64,000 nucleotides of DNA, taken from contig NC_092576.1 in assembly GCF_037975245.1 (NCBI RefSeq), positions 33,396,611 to 33,460,610 on the forward strand, written 5' to 3'. Positions 35,054 to 45,678 of this stretch are shown one piece after another (the stretch's first letter is position 1; the number at the start of each line of letters is the position of its first letter). The position numbers and the translations under genes are program-made. The DNA is from Apostichopus japonicus (lineage: Eukaryota; Echinodermata; Holothuroidea; Aspidochirotida; Stichopodidae). The notes beneath the pieces were generated by a model. That model was not told where the DNA came from. It ran no database searches and worked only from the letters and a program-made list of their open reading frames with translations.

Positions 35054-35152
35054 GGAGACAGGTAAGCTCGTCACTCGTAAATATCCTAACCAGTAAGTTT
35101 TGGAATATTTACTTCGCTCCTCGCTTACCCGTCTCCTCACAACCTTAGCACC
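35054..35152. repeat. DIRS copy B internal complementary region
   Basis: 35,054-35,098 is the reverse complement of the left terminus and 35,094-35,152 is complementary to the right terminus, fused through ATA. One base in the right-end half differs (CTTACCCGTCTCC against CTTACCTGTCTCC), so the copy has drifted since insertion. Confidence 0.85.
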
Positions 35153-35154
35153 GA

Positions 35155-36215
35155 GTGGCACTGCCCGATGGTGGGAGGCCCGAGGGGTGGGACCTGTTAC
35201 CCACCGGACCTCGCATCACCGCGCTACCAAATGCCGCTTCGGCGTGTAATGTGTCGGTTAAGTAGCGGGCGACGAACGTAGTTGGAGTTCTCCACGCTGC
35301 TGCTTTGAGTATGTCCTATATCGGGATGCCGGCGAAGAGAGCTGTAGAGGCCGCGACCCCTCCGACGTCGTGAGCCCTTTGTTGGGCGGTCCCCGATGTG
35401 AACGGGCGTATAATTTCTACTAGCCACCTGGATAGAGTGTCTTTAGAGGCCGCTGCGTAGGGTGGTCGTGGTGGGATGAAGAGAGAAGTTGTTGGTCTTA
35501 ACTTCTCTGTCCTGCTCAGGTACCACTTCAGTGCCCTGACTGGACACCATCGTTTGTCCTCGGCTACTGATGACATGGTCTTAATTTCCGGGATGAAAAT
35601 GTCTCCTGGTAAGAAGGTCAAGGTCTGATTCTTTGCAATAAATGACGGGTCTGGAACCAAATCTCAAATCTGATGTGATTCTGCTTGGTAGATAGGGCGT
35701 GGAGGCAACTCCTCCTTCTTGCTGACGCCACTGCAAGGAGAAAGAGTGTCTTTTTTGTGAGGGCAGCCAGGGAGGCGTTGCCCATTGGTTCGTATGGTGG
35801 TCCTGCCAGGGCATGTTACACTGCTGAGAGTCCCCAGAAGGGGGCTAACCGTCTGATCTGTGGGCGACGATTCGCCATGCCTTTGATGAGTTGTGCAATG
35901 TACGGGTTATTGCCCAGTGTGGAGCCATCTGGGAAGCCCTGGTGGATGGCAGCGATGGCCGACCTGTAATTCTTGATAGTGGAGACTTGTTTGCCTTCTC
36001 CGAAGAGTGAGAGGAGGAACTCGGCTATCTGTGTCACAGAGGTATTAGGCAGCAGTATCTGTCTCGGTCGGCACCATTGGTCGAACTTCCGCATACGGGA
36101 ATCATAAGTCGCTGCGGTCGTTCCCCTTCTAGCGTCGGCTGCCATCGCGGCAGCTGCTTCTGAAAAACCTCTCTGTCGTAGGGAAGACCGGACAGCCTCC
36201 AGGCAACTAATTGTA
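35155..36215 (-). pseudogene. Tyrosine recombinase of DIRS copy B
   Basis: This is the integrase-type enzyme of the element, related to phage lambda-type tyrosine recombinases. The N-terminal part at 36,210-35,820 includes LRQRGFSEAAAAMAADARR and STIKNYRSAIAAIHQGF. The first catalytic Arg region (ASARRRS) is at about 35.73 kb in a second frame. PVRALKWYLSRT and the AHDVGGVAASTALFAGIPI block lie at 35,530-35,335 in a third. The HxxR signature reads HDVG, so the second catalytic Arg is replaced by Gly. A TAG stop follows GIPI at about 35,321, before the ARYLTDT segment that should carry the nucleophilic Tyr. At least two frameshifts also break the gene. Confidence 0.8.
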
Positions 36216-37141
36216 ACCCCTTGATGTCTGGGTGGGAGAGAGTTCCCTGTCTCTGGGACAGTAGGTGGGGCTTGTCCGGTAGACTCACTGGGACGTCCAT
36301 GAGGAGCTGAGGGATCTCGGCGAACCAGTGTCTGCGAGGCCAGAACGGGGCTATTAGTATGAACCTGCCCTTGGAGTTCCGAATTTTCCTGAGGACCTGT
36401 CCGATCATGCACAGCGGCGGGAAGATATACGCATCCATGTGGTCCCAAGAGAGGGACATTGCGTCCGTGTGGAAGGCCAGGGGGTGGAATCGTCTCCAGC
36501 TCCAGAGACCATTCGTTGGGGTCTATATGACCCCTGGATAAGGCGTCTGCCATCACGTTGAGCTTGCCCGCGATGTGGGAGGCCCGTAAGCTCATGCCGG
36601 AGTCCTCGGCCGCTGTTATCACCTCCCACGCGAGTCGGCACAGTTTCTCTGAGTGGGTGTCCCCCTGTCGATTGATGTAGGCCACCACTGTCGTGTTGTC
36701 CGTGAAGATTGTGGTTATCGTTCCCTGTACGTGGTCGTTGAAAGCTTCCAGGGCTCTTCTGACCGCCATCATCTCCAGGATGTTGATGTGGAGAGATCTT
36801 TCTGTTTGGGACCACGTCCCCCATGCTGTGCGATTGCTCCAATGAGCTCCCCATCCGGACAGTGACGCGTCCGTCGTTATCGATGTCATTGGTAGCTGTA
36901 TCGCAAAGGAAACCCCTGAACTCCAGTTGTTTGGGTCGAGCCACCATCGAAGGTGTTGGGTGACCTCCTCTGACCTGTAGATGAGCGTTGTCTTGTCTGG
37001 GTCTGTAGGGTCTGCGGACCTCAGGAGGTGCAGTTGTAGGGGTCGCATGTGTAGCCTGCACAGTCGCACTATATCGACGAGGCTGGCCATGAGTCCCAGG
37101 GCCCGAAGCCATGTCCCTGTTGGTGACCCCCGGTGTGCCAA
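35816..37141 (-). pseudogene. RNase H domain and linker of DIRS copy B
   Basis: The RNase H is well preserved in one frame from 37,141. TDASLSGWG has catalytic Asp 91, LEMMAVRRALEAF has Glu 123, TDNTTVVAYINRQGD has Asp 148, and SHIAGKLNVMADALSR has the last His and Asp, near residues 189-199. From about 36,440 to 36,210 the conserved sequence moves to another frame (IAPFWPRRHWFAEIP, GLQLVAWRLSG) before returning. Part of this could be the natural overlap between ORFs in DIRS elements, but a pair of indels is equally possible. It removes RNA from RNA-DNA hybrids during reverse transcription. Confidence 0.85.
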
Positions 37142-37159
37142 GATCTGTTGTGTGGTCGC

Positions 37160-37985
37160 CTAGACCGCCGCGACTCTTTCTTCTGAGGGTCGGGCTATCC
37201 CGGTGGTGAAGTCCAGTATGGCCCCGAGGAACTGGATCGTCTGGGAAGGCGAAAGCCGTGATTTCTTCTGGTTCACGATCCAGCCCAGTTCTTGAAGGGT
37301 CTGGAGCGTTTTGTGGACGTTGTTGGTTGCTTCCGATCGGCTGTTCCCTACTACCAACCAGTCGTCTAGATATACGTAGAGGGTGACTCCTCTTTTTCTG
37401 AGATGGGCGACTACTGCTCCCGCGACTCTCGTGAAGACTCTGGGAGCCGTGGCTAGGCCGAATGGGAGCGCCCGGAACTGGTAGTCCTGAATCGTCGGTG
37501 TTCTCTGTGTATCAAGATGTGCAGGTAGGCGTCCCGTAAGTCTACGTTCGCCGCCCACATGCCCTTTCTGAGTAGGGGTAATATTAAGTTTAAGGTCTCC
37601 ATACGGAAGTGTTTTGGTCTGATGTGTTTTGAGTTCAGGGGTTTTAGGTTTAGGATGGGACGCCAGGTGCCGTCCCGTGTTTTGGTCAGAAAGAAAGAGG
37701 ACCGGAAGAGTGGTTCCGTCCCTTCCGGAACTCTTGTAATTGCCTGCTTGGCCAACAGGGCCAGAATTTCCCCTTCTAGAGCTAAGCGTTTGACGGGGTC
37801 CGTGGGTGTGAGTGTCTGCCTTCCTCCGCCCCCGAAAGGCGGGCTGGAGGAGAATTCTATTTTGTACCCGTGTTTGACTGTGTCCAACACCCACTTGTCC
37901 CCGCCAATAAATTCCCATTGCTGGGAGAAGTTTGTAAGTCTCCCCCCCCACCAGCGGAATGGCCGCGGTGAGGTGGGCACCCCTA
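37160..37985 (-). pseudogene. Reverse transcriptase of DIRS copy B, split by a deletion
   Basis: The fingers and first palm segment (FFLTKTRDGTWRPILNLKPL, then NVDLRDAYLHILIHREHRRF) lie in one frame from 37,980 to about 37,490. The second half lies in another frame: DYQFRALPFGLATAPRVF, then the catalytic YLDDWLV box at about 37,360-37,372, then IQFLGAILDFTTG. About 25 nt appear to be missing between the HREHRRF and DYQFR segments, which shifts the frame. The second half is fused by the shift to the gag frame. DIRS RTs are typically YxDD type, as seen. Confidence 0.85.
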
Positions 37986-39814
37986 GGGCTGGGCGGCGAA
38001 CGCTGGTCGAGTGGAGGAGCGGTCACTGTCCCGTCTGGTCGACGTCGAGCCTCTGCCTCCTCTGGGGGCCCAGGGACGGGTCGGACGGAAGGCTGCCCCC
38101 GGCTTCTGCCTCTGAGAGTTCCTCTGCTCATAGATTTGGCGGGTGCTGCTCTCGTTCCCCTGGGTGCTCTGCTCTCCCTCGGGCGGAAGGGTCTGGTTCT
38201 CTGAGTAGCCGGGGGTCGGAATTCTGATTTGGCCAGAGTCACTCTCCGGGCCACCTCTTCCTGCAGTTTCTTTTGGAAGCAGCCCGCAAAGAGGTCTTCC
38301 CCGAGGATTGGTAGCTCCAGCATTCTGTCCTTAGCCTCCGTCGATGGCCAATGGATGGCGGAGACGATGCTTTGTCTACGGGCCTTTACGAACCTGGTAG
38401 CGATCCTTGCAAATTGATCGTACGTGAGCCTGACAAGGGGGCCCAGCAGCAGGAGGAGCTGGCCCGCTTCGTCCCTGGATACTTGGCTGCTGTCCTCAGG
38501 GAGTTGTTGGTGGTGTCGCATGAGGACTTCGGCTGATAGCATTAGTACCGATGCGAACTTCATGCCCGAACGGGCTGCCATGTCCACCTCTACCAAAAGC
38601 TCTTCTAGCTTCCTCTGGGCCGGGGTCTTGAACACGTGTGTGGATGAGGCCCCTTGTTCGGCTTTTAATCTCTCCTTGGCCTCCTGGGGGATAGTTGGAC
38701 ATTTAAATAGATCCCTCCAGGCCTCGTCAGGTACCCTGACCGCTCTATCTGCCCTGGCCGGGAAGGCCGTCCACTTGGTCTTGTTGGCAATGGCCTCAAA
38801 TCTGTCATAACAGGTTGCGTCTACTGGTATGGTAGTCTTGGGCTTAGATGACGCCTCGCCGGTCGAAGTCAATTTTGATACCCGGCCCGCCTTCTGCGGT
38901 TGCGTCTCGGGTTCCTCGAACCCCAGGTGTCGTCTGAATATGTCTGCCGCCCGTGTTATTAGCTCCTGATGGAGGGCTCCTCCCGTCACGGGCGCTTCCT
39001 CCGGCTCGTAATTATGGCCAAAGCTGTCCTCCATAGGATCGTAGTCGAGAGGATCTGGATCTATAGGATCCCCTTCGTCCTCCAAGCCGGAAAGATTCAC
39101 CGACGCTCTGCAATCCAGAGCGTCCGGGGCCGGGGCCGGTTGCGGGGCCATGGTAGGTACGGGGCTAGTAGGACCTGGTGCCACGTCGGCTACTGTGGAC
39201 GTCCTTTGCTCCAGCAGGGGCCGTAGCAGGCCGGTGAGTTTTGATAGACAAGCTGGCTCCTCCTCCTGACGCCGTCTCGGGGACCGGGGCTTCCTCTTAG
39301 CTCTTCTGTATCCGTCGGAGGAGTCCGAGGACTCGTCGGAGACCGGAGAGTATCTCTTCCTCTCTCTCCGTCTTGGGGATATTGTATGTGACCCCGATCT
39401 TTCTCTTCTAGGTCGGCGGGAGGACTCTCTCCCCCTACTTTCTCGGGCCGGGATCTCCGTCGGAACCCGCCTCTCCGGCTCCCTGTCCGGCTCCCTGGAA
39501 CGGGACCGGCTCCGTCTCCGCGACCCCTCGGTTGCTCTCTCTTTTGGACCCGAGCCCCCCACGGCCGGAGGGCCGCGCTCCGTGGGTCTGTTTAGCTGCG
39601 GCCCGGACTGAGACGGAGTCTCCAGCCCGGCCGAGTTGTGCCTCTGCTTTGGCGGTCTTTTCTTTGCAGGAGCCTTGCTTTTGCTCTTGCCCTTCCCTCT
39701 GGCCATAACTGATTTGGACGTAGCCGGGGCCGTTAGGGGAATTCTTTCTCTTTCTCTTTCCTCTCTCTCTACCTCTTTCTCTCCTTCGGCCCTCTCCTGG
39801 CCACTCTCCTCCAC
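37986..39814 (-). pseudogene. Gag-like ORF1 of DIRS copy B
   Basis: Starts with an ATG at 39,814 and an Arg/Glu-rich segment, then a GKGKSKSKAPAKKRPPK basic block. A long Arg/Ser and Pro-rich domain resembling SR proteins follows (residues about 70-195), then an acidic stretch and an alpha-helical core (about residues 290-520: TCYDRFEAIANKTKW, LTYDQFARIATRF). A basic tail follows. The order fits nucleic-acid-binding structural proteins of DIRS elements. The frame itself is open for 884 codons only because a deletion in the RT joins it to the RT C-terminus. Confidence 0.7.
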
Positions 39815-40690
39815 CTCTCTCTCTCTACTACTCCCTCCTCCTCTCTATCTCCCGTTACTCCTGGAACCTCCGGAGCCCCGATTGCGCTCGGGATCGAGTC
39901 CAGCCATCCCTGGAGCTTGCTTCGTAAGCCCTCAAGCTACAGGTCGATGTCCTGCCACTGAGCTGGTGTAAACTTAATACACACCAGGCAGGGGTCTCGT
40001 CGAGTGCAGGATCTGCATTTCGGACAAAGGTCGTGTTCGTCCCAGGCTCTGCCTGGGCGAAACATCGAGCAGTTGATGCACTTCAATGGATTGCGTGACA
40101 TACTGAATACCCGGATTAAGGAAGATTACTTCTTAGTGATAAGTGAACAACAATAGACGCTTAACTAAGAAGGGAGAACTAGGGAGGGAATTAGGCTTAG
40201 GTGGAGCGTAGCGTAACCTAGCAACAAGGTAACGTTACGAGGTGGCCTAACACGAAAAATGCAAGCTGAAACAAAAATGAGAGAGCGAGAAATACATACA
40301 AAAAGAGTGAATATAAGTGAGCAATATGAATCCCAAAAGGGGGAAGTGAGAAAAACTAAATGGGGGGAAGAAAGCTAGTGAACAAGCTATGATAAAACAA
40401 CTACAACAACACGCCTAAGCGTGGGGAGGAATAGGGGGGAACCTAGGCAGTTTCGCGGAACTGCTACCCCCGCCGCAAACCAACCCAAGGAGGAAACGCA
40501 CTACGAAAACAGTCCCAAATACCCTCCCTTTTTGGTAAAAAGGATACTTATCGGTCAGGAACGGACTGTCAAACTTCTAAAGATCCCAAGCTAAAAAACT
40601 TCCGGCGATCGTCGAAGAAAACCAAGACAATTTTCCAAGGAAACTATCCACAAGAAAAATATGCGTGTAGGCACTTGGAATGGTAGAATG
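39815..40690 (-). other. DIRS copy B 5' leader
   Basis: Non-coding leader between the 5' terminal repeat and gag. It contains AAAAGGATACTTATCGGTCAG (trim to AAAAGGATACTTATC), shared with copy A at about 31.0 kb, and a Cys-spaced motif in short frames near 40.0 kb. No intact frame was seen. Confidence 0.5.
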
Positions 40691-40827
40691 AAAAAGGAGG
40701 AGGGACCGGAAGGGGGGTCCGGTCATAGAGGGCGCACAGTTTTATTTATTTACCAGGACTTTATAGGCACGGTAGAATGAGGTGCTAAGGTTGTGAGGAG
40801 ACAGGTAAGCGAGGAGCGAAGTAAATA
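40690..40827. repeat. DIRS copy B right (5') inverted terminal repeat
   Basis: Reverse complement of the left repeat over about 120 bp; ends GAGCGAAGTAAATA. It contains ACAG|GTAAG reading outward at 40,805. Confidence 0.85.
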
Positions 40828-40839
40828 CTATATATCTGT

Positions 40840-40965
40840 AGCATGTGCTATTTGGATTACAGTAAGAATGAGGATTATTTGTAATTCCAACAAATTCAGT
40901 TTGATGTTTTTTTTTTTGGATTACACACATCCTCAGTTTTTACTGTAATCTTAATAGCACATGCT
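40840..40965. repeat. Hairpin adjoining the DIRS copy B end
   Basis: The arm 40,840-40,874 (AGCATGTGCTATTTGGATTA, then CAGTAAGAATGAGGA) pairs with 40,930-40,965 with about three mismatches around a 55-nt loop. It starts 12 bp beyond the DIRS terminus and lies inside the older inverted repeat that flanks the element. Confidence 0.8.
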
Positions 40966-40989
40966 TTCGATGTATCAGATTTATAGACA

Positions 40990-41065
40990 CGATCAAGTTT
41001 TTTTCTGTGGTACAAAACTTTACAGTTACTATTGTTATCTCTATGTGAATCGGTTGCTCAGGTAG
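40990..41065. repeat. Right arm of inverted repeat flanking DIRS copy B
   Basis: Inverse of 34,343-34,407; the best block is CTGTGGTACAAAACTTTACA at about 41,007. See the left arm. Confidence 0.65.
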
Positions 41066-41383
41066 CATCGTTTTCAGTCAGTCCTTGTTCTCTCGTAGCG
41101 AATTTGAAAGGCAGAAATAAACGTAAGGATGAGAAATGAGAAATGCCTACAAAATTGATAAATAATTCATTACTTATTTAATACATCTGGTGTATAGATA
41201 TTGACTGTCAATACATATATGCACAAAACATGCTACCCTTTACAGCTATCCTGTTATTAACATCATAGTATATATGCGTTATGTAGCAGTTGTAGGCTAT
41301 ACAAATTTAAAGCCTGATCATTTATTGTAAGCAATGAACACACAGGTAATATGGTTCATTTTAATATAATTGTAATTACTTAC

Positions 41384-41503
41384 ATAATGCTTGGATGCGT
41401 TCTCTAGTAGCTGTATAGTATCTCTCTGCAATGCCTTACTATCTCGGAAGTTAATCTGCACTTTCTTTGTACATAGTGCCCTGGTAGGATCCATATCAGC
41501 AAC
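41384..41503 (-). CDS. Minus-strand host exon, protein not recognised
   Basis: An acceptor (TGTATTTTATCAG) is followed by exactly 40 open codons, starting VADMDPTRALCTKKVQINF and ending LQRDTIQLLENASKHY, then a near-perfect donor TAT|GTAAGTAATT. Both borders are phase 0. The composition is that of a helical, charged host protein, not a transposon. It lies upstream, in transcription order, of the exons at 33.0 and 32.8 kb and in the same orientation, with the DIRS copy B between. No family was recognised. Confidence 0.6.
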
Positions 41504-42524
41504 CTGATAAAATACACCAAAGTAATGTTATTTACATCCCAGTTAAACTTATTTGCATCTTCAATCGTTTTTATGCGCTTGGTTTCCAATCACTTTGTAG
41601 TTTTTCAATACTTCCTAGATTTTAGAGAAGATACAAAGTTTATTAATGAGTCCATTCATGACACACTTTTTGTTACAAAGCTGTAACAAAAAATATTTTC
41701 TTTTTGAACCGTTATATGGGCGGGGGAGGCGTTCAGAGATAATGTTATTTCTTTTTTGTGTCTTTATGTCAACATGGGCTACATCCATAGTGTAGGGAGT
41801 AGTTTTCTAACGATTAACCTAATCGGAATCGGTACGATGATTGCATAATCGGAACATAATCGGAATCGGTAAAAATTACGTGGAATACCAATTATGTCAT
41901 ACCGATTATTCAAAAACATATGGAAGGTGAAAATATCTTTATTCAAAAACATATGGAAGTTGAAAATATCAACTGATGTATTAGGTTTGTTCTTTTACTA
42001 CGAAATATTTATTAAAATAATGACACCCTCTTTTACAATGTAATTTCATCAAATTAGGCTGCCAGGGTCGCCGATTTTGCTTCCCTCGTGGTTAGTGACT
42101 TCATATTTCTCGGAACAGTAAGCATGGTAACAATACCAAATTCGCGAATTAATGAATGTGCTGGACAGGGTCGGAAATAAGCGGGGCGAAAGGCGATTCG
42201 CCCTCGCAAGTGCTAAAAAAAACCTCCTAAAGCACAATTACGAGTGCGAAAAAGAAAAGAGAACTATAAGAAAATCGCCCTCGTTATATCAGGTGTCTGT
42301 GTAAAATTAATTGTGACATGCGTTTGCTTGAGCAGCGCGAATCGTGCAAACAGTTCTCACAATCTCGCATCAAATTTGAAGCAGTGCGGGAGGGTTGCGC
42401 ACAATCACCAATTCACCATGAACTTACCGTACACAGTCACTGTCAAATTACGGCCTCTACGAAGCAATTTCAGTTCCAGCGACAATAACCTAAAATCCCC
42501 ACAAATCTCCGACCACATGGTAGC

Positions 42525-43335
42525 CTTACTTCACACTAAGTCAACATGTAAATCTAACCTAGCCATCTGTTTATTCGCTCTAGTTGTGTCGCAAATAAAA
42601 AATAAAAATATCCATGGAAACTGCAATCTTCGACCACATCATGTTAGCCTAACAACCACACTAGTCAATGGGAATGTAGCCCAACCATCGTTTTGCCCCC
42701 CAAAAACAATACTTTGCGTAGCTTTTTACATACTTTCCTTGCTGCTATCGTCGCGCATGGTACCCGAACACAGTGGCGTAGGAAGGTACTTTTGAGTGGG
42801 GGGCCTGAAGACTCATGGCCGGCCTGGCGGAGGGGTCTAAGGGGAGGGGTTTCCCCCCCCCTTTGGAATTTTTTGGCATTTCCAGGTGGCCTCAGATGCA
42901 ATTTGATGCAATGTAGCACACTTCAACACCCACTCCATTTTATAAAAACTTTTGCATTTTCACCTGGCCTTAGATGCAATTTGGTGCTCCAAATGAGAGT
43001 TTTTTCTCATTTGGAAATGAAAAAGGGGTTTTCTGACTTGCGAAGCGGGGGGGGGGGGGGGTGGAATGAGACTTCCGCCCCTCCATATTTCTCACGGGGG
43101 GGGGGGGGCTGGCGCCCCGCAGCCCCCCCCCCCCCGGTTCCTACGCCCTTGCCCGAACACCCACGCAGTCAAGGGGAAAATCTAGCCTAAGCATCTCTTT
43201 ATTCGCTGAAATTGTGACGCAGTTAGCTAGAACTAAAATATCCAAGAAATACTGCAACCTTCGACCACATGTTAGCCTAACAACCACACTAAGTCAATGG
43301 GAAATGTAGCCTTACCATCGGTTTGCAAAAAAAAA
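42525..43335. repeat. Internal ~165-bp repeat of the hAT-type element
   Basis: CGACCACAT..GTTAGCCTAACAACCACACT and GTCAATGGGAA.TGTAGCC at about 42,630-42,680 recur at about 43,260-43,315, and a weaker copy begins near 42,510. The nested element lies between the two better copies, so they were adjacent tandem units before it inserted. Confidence 0.7.
42771..43151. mobile_element. Nested 381-bp hAT-type MITE
   Basis: The ends CAGTGGCGTAGGAA (42,771) and TTCCTACGCCCTTG (to 43,151) are inverted. A perfect 8-bp duplication CCCGAACA flanks them (42,763-42,770 and 43,152-43,159). The interior holds long G and C runs near 43,048 and 43,127 and no coding frame. Confidence 0.9.
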
Positions 43336-44279
43336 TGCGTAGGTTAGTTTACAACTTTCAATTTGCTGGAAATCGGCATTTGTTTGGAAGGGAAGTGCTA
43401 TGTCTTAAATAGGGTATGTTGTATTTTATATTGGAGTAGTTTCTAGTTGTTATTATTTCTTTACATCAATCTGGTAACATTCTAGAGTAATTTTAAACAA
43501 GTTACGATGGTACAATTAGCTTTTCAGTTTGATTTCCCTGAGAATACATTTACTAATTGAACTTGAATGGAGTTAAATAGGTAACGAATAGGTATGTTTA
43601 ACTTCAAGTTACATTTCTATTTGTTCATAATCGGTATAATACTGAAAATAAGTACAAAATAAGGTCGGAATGTAGGCAATATGTAATTAAAATTTACACT
43701 TTGGTAAAGATTGATGATGGATGATTTGTCTGAGATGCTCTTTGAGATGGATGTTTCGTGTAACTAATCTTAGCCCATTCCAAGCCATGAACAGGTGACA
43801 TACACGTCGAGGTGGTTAGGCCATTCGCTTAGCACAGTGCTGACTAGGTAGCATGTCATATTTTTGCATTTTGGAAATTTGTTAAAAAAAAAAAAAAATC
43901 TTTCCGAGGAACTCCAGAGGTAATTCGGTACAAACAAAAGGATACCTAAGAGCCTTGTATTTCAACGAAAGCAAAAGGAAACAGGAAAATCACAAATATA
44001 ATTGTTTCTTTCACAAAGTTTATTGCCGATTTCGTATAAACGGGATATTTTCTCTTTTTCAAATAATCGGAATCGGAATCGGTACGATTATGTGAAAAAA
44101 TGTTCTGTAATCGGTATTTTCTGTTATGCATAATCGTTTCAACACTAGTAGGGAGATAATATAAGGGGGATAAGGGAGGTTAGGGAGATAACATACTGTA
44201 CTGCACCCCACATCAGAAATATGATGAAGTGTGTGAGTGTGTGGGTGGGGCAGTGTGTGGGAGAGCAGAAATAGTGATT

Positions 44280-45030
44280 CGAAAACTCCTCGATTCTAAA
44301 TTCTATTAAACTTTGTGGTTATGAGCCTAACCATATAAACTCGTCATAAGTCAAGAAACACAGGTCAAAGGTCAAGAAACCTAAAATTGATTTTCAGACA
44401 TTTTCTGTTTGTCAGCTTGCAGGGAAAAACAATTAAACCACGATATGTAGAAAGTGATGAGAAAAATATTAAAATAGCACAATTTTGGGTGTTTAAGGTC
44501 GGGTTGAAAAGTCAATTGAGGTCAATTGTCAAAATGACCTAAATTGTGCAAAAAAAGTATGTCGCAAACTCCTCCTAGCCGGTGTGTCCAATCATATTCA
44601 AACTTGGTAGGTTCGTGCCTGACCATGCATACTTATGCTAGCGCAATTGATGAAATCCTACGTCAAAGGTCAGAAACATGTTTCTTAGCCATTTTCTGCA
44701 TGCCACAATGTTGGAAAAAGGCAAGGCTCAAGATATATAGAGAACGAGAATTTTGAAATAAAACCTATTTAGGGTTAGGTTCAATGGTCAATTGAGTTAA
44801 AAGGTAAACCTGGTTTAAATCATGTGGGGAAAAATGGTTTAGGGAACTTCTCCGAGACCGTAAGTCATATCACCTTATTGGTGTGTATTTGCCTGACCAT
44901 GTACTGTAAACTCGTCCCCGGGTGTTTGGTGACATCATAGGTTCAAGGTCAGGAACCCAAAATCCATTTTCTGCTTGTCGATTTGTTGGAAAATGTGGTT
45001 AATCGGTATATATGTAGAGAATAATGGCGG
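44280..45030. repeat. Degenerate ~290-bp tandem repeat, about 2.6 copies
   Basis: Each copy contains AAACTCCTC, an AGCCTAACCAT or TGCCTGACCAT phrase, CAAAGGTCA or CAAGGTCAGGAAC, CATTTTCTG, and ATATGTAGA..AGAG. Copies start near 44,283, 44,567 and 44,845. The first contains AGGTCAAAGGTCA at 44,362-44,374. Confidence 0.7.
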
Positions 45031-45049
45031 ATTATCACAAAAGAAGAAA

Positions 45050-45475
45050 GGGGAGCTGCATGCTTATTCGTGAACGAACGGTGGTGCCATGCAAGTAATA
45101 CTACAATAAAACATAACTTAGGCTCAACAAACGTGGACATTCTAGCTGTTGGAATGAAACCTTATTACTTCCCCCGGAAGTTTCTCATGTAATCCATCCC
45201 ACAGTATATGTACCCAATCGCAACATCGCAAAGGCTAATGAAGTATGTGCAGTTATTCAATATTTAGAGGGAGCGCATGCTAATGCTTTTATCGTTATTG
45301 ATGGCGACTTTAATCAATGTACGCTGGAGAAAATAACGTTATTACCAACATGTACAGTGTCTTTCGAGGCAACCCTGGATTTATGCTGCTGTAACACGAA
45401 GGAGGCTTAAACGCAACACCGGTTACTACGCTGGGAAAATCTGACTATGACATGACTACACTGAAAAAATAAACT
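45050..45475 (+). pseudogene. LINE endonuclease (APE-type) fragment
   Basis: The plus-strand frames read LFVNERWCHASNTTIKHNL, then AVGMKPYYFPRKF, then TVYVPNRNIAKANEV, FIVIDGDFNQCTLEKI and LGKSDYDM. They match in order the family patterns of non-LTR endonucleases: GG-x-C-x-F-x-N-x-x-W, Y-x-P-R-x-F, -Y-x-P-x-x-N, GDFN-x-C and L-x-x-SDH. The catalytic-loop GDFN and SD motifs are visible (SDY in place of SDH). Small frameshifts separate the blocks. It is not continuous with any RT nearby. Confidence 0.75.
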
Positions 45476-45678
45476 AGTCAATATTGCCACGGACTAACGT
45501 TAAATTAGTCTGTAACGTTAGTCAATGCACACGGACGATTTGCGCCGTTCTCGCCCATGAGTCCCAAGTCAAGATCAAGATAAAAATAATTAATGTTTAA
45601 ATTATATATGGTGATTCAATCCTTTCTTATTTATTGTTATTTTAAATTTTTGATATAAATTAATGATATTTATAATTT

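Larger units (their letters stand above)
34416..40827 (-). mobile_element. DIRS-type retroelement copy B, nearly full length
   Basis: A 6.4-kb element read on the minus strand. From the 5' end (40,827) it has a terminal repeat and leader, gag, reverse transcriptase, RNase H, a conserved linker domain, tyrosine recombinase, an internal complementary region and the 3' terminal repeat (34,416). The left end starts ATATTCC and the right end stops GTAAATA. Joined with an ATA overlap they give the junction found in the internal region at about 35,096. No target duplication is visible, as expected for recombinase-mediated insertion. Coding frames carry deletions, frameshifts and stops, so the copy is non-autonomous. 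Confidence 0.9.
41800..44147. mobile_element. hAT-type non-autonomous element with 8-bp target duplication
   Basis: The ends are TAGTTTTCTAACGATTA (from 41,800) and TAATCGTTTCAACACTA (to 44,147), inverted with 14 of 17 matches. They are flanked by a perfect 8-bp duplication GTAGGGAG at 41,792-41,799 and 44,148-44,155. Sub-terminal copies of AATCGGAATCGGTA occur on both sides. An 8-bp duplication is the hAT superfamily signature. No transposase frame was found, so it depends on a transposase in trans. It carries a nested element and a ~165-bp internal duplication. Confidence 0.8.

Noticed and set aside
35685-38810. Many plus-strand open frames across DIRS copy B
   Set aside because: They are antisense shadows of the GC-rich element genes, which have recognisable motifs on the minus strand.
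42244-42795. 183-codon open frame in the hAT-type element
   Set aside because: It runs across an internal repeat and into the nested MITE, with no transposase motif. Chance openness is more likely.
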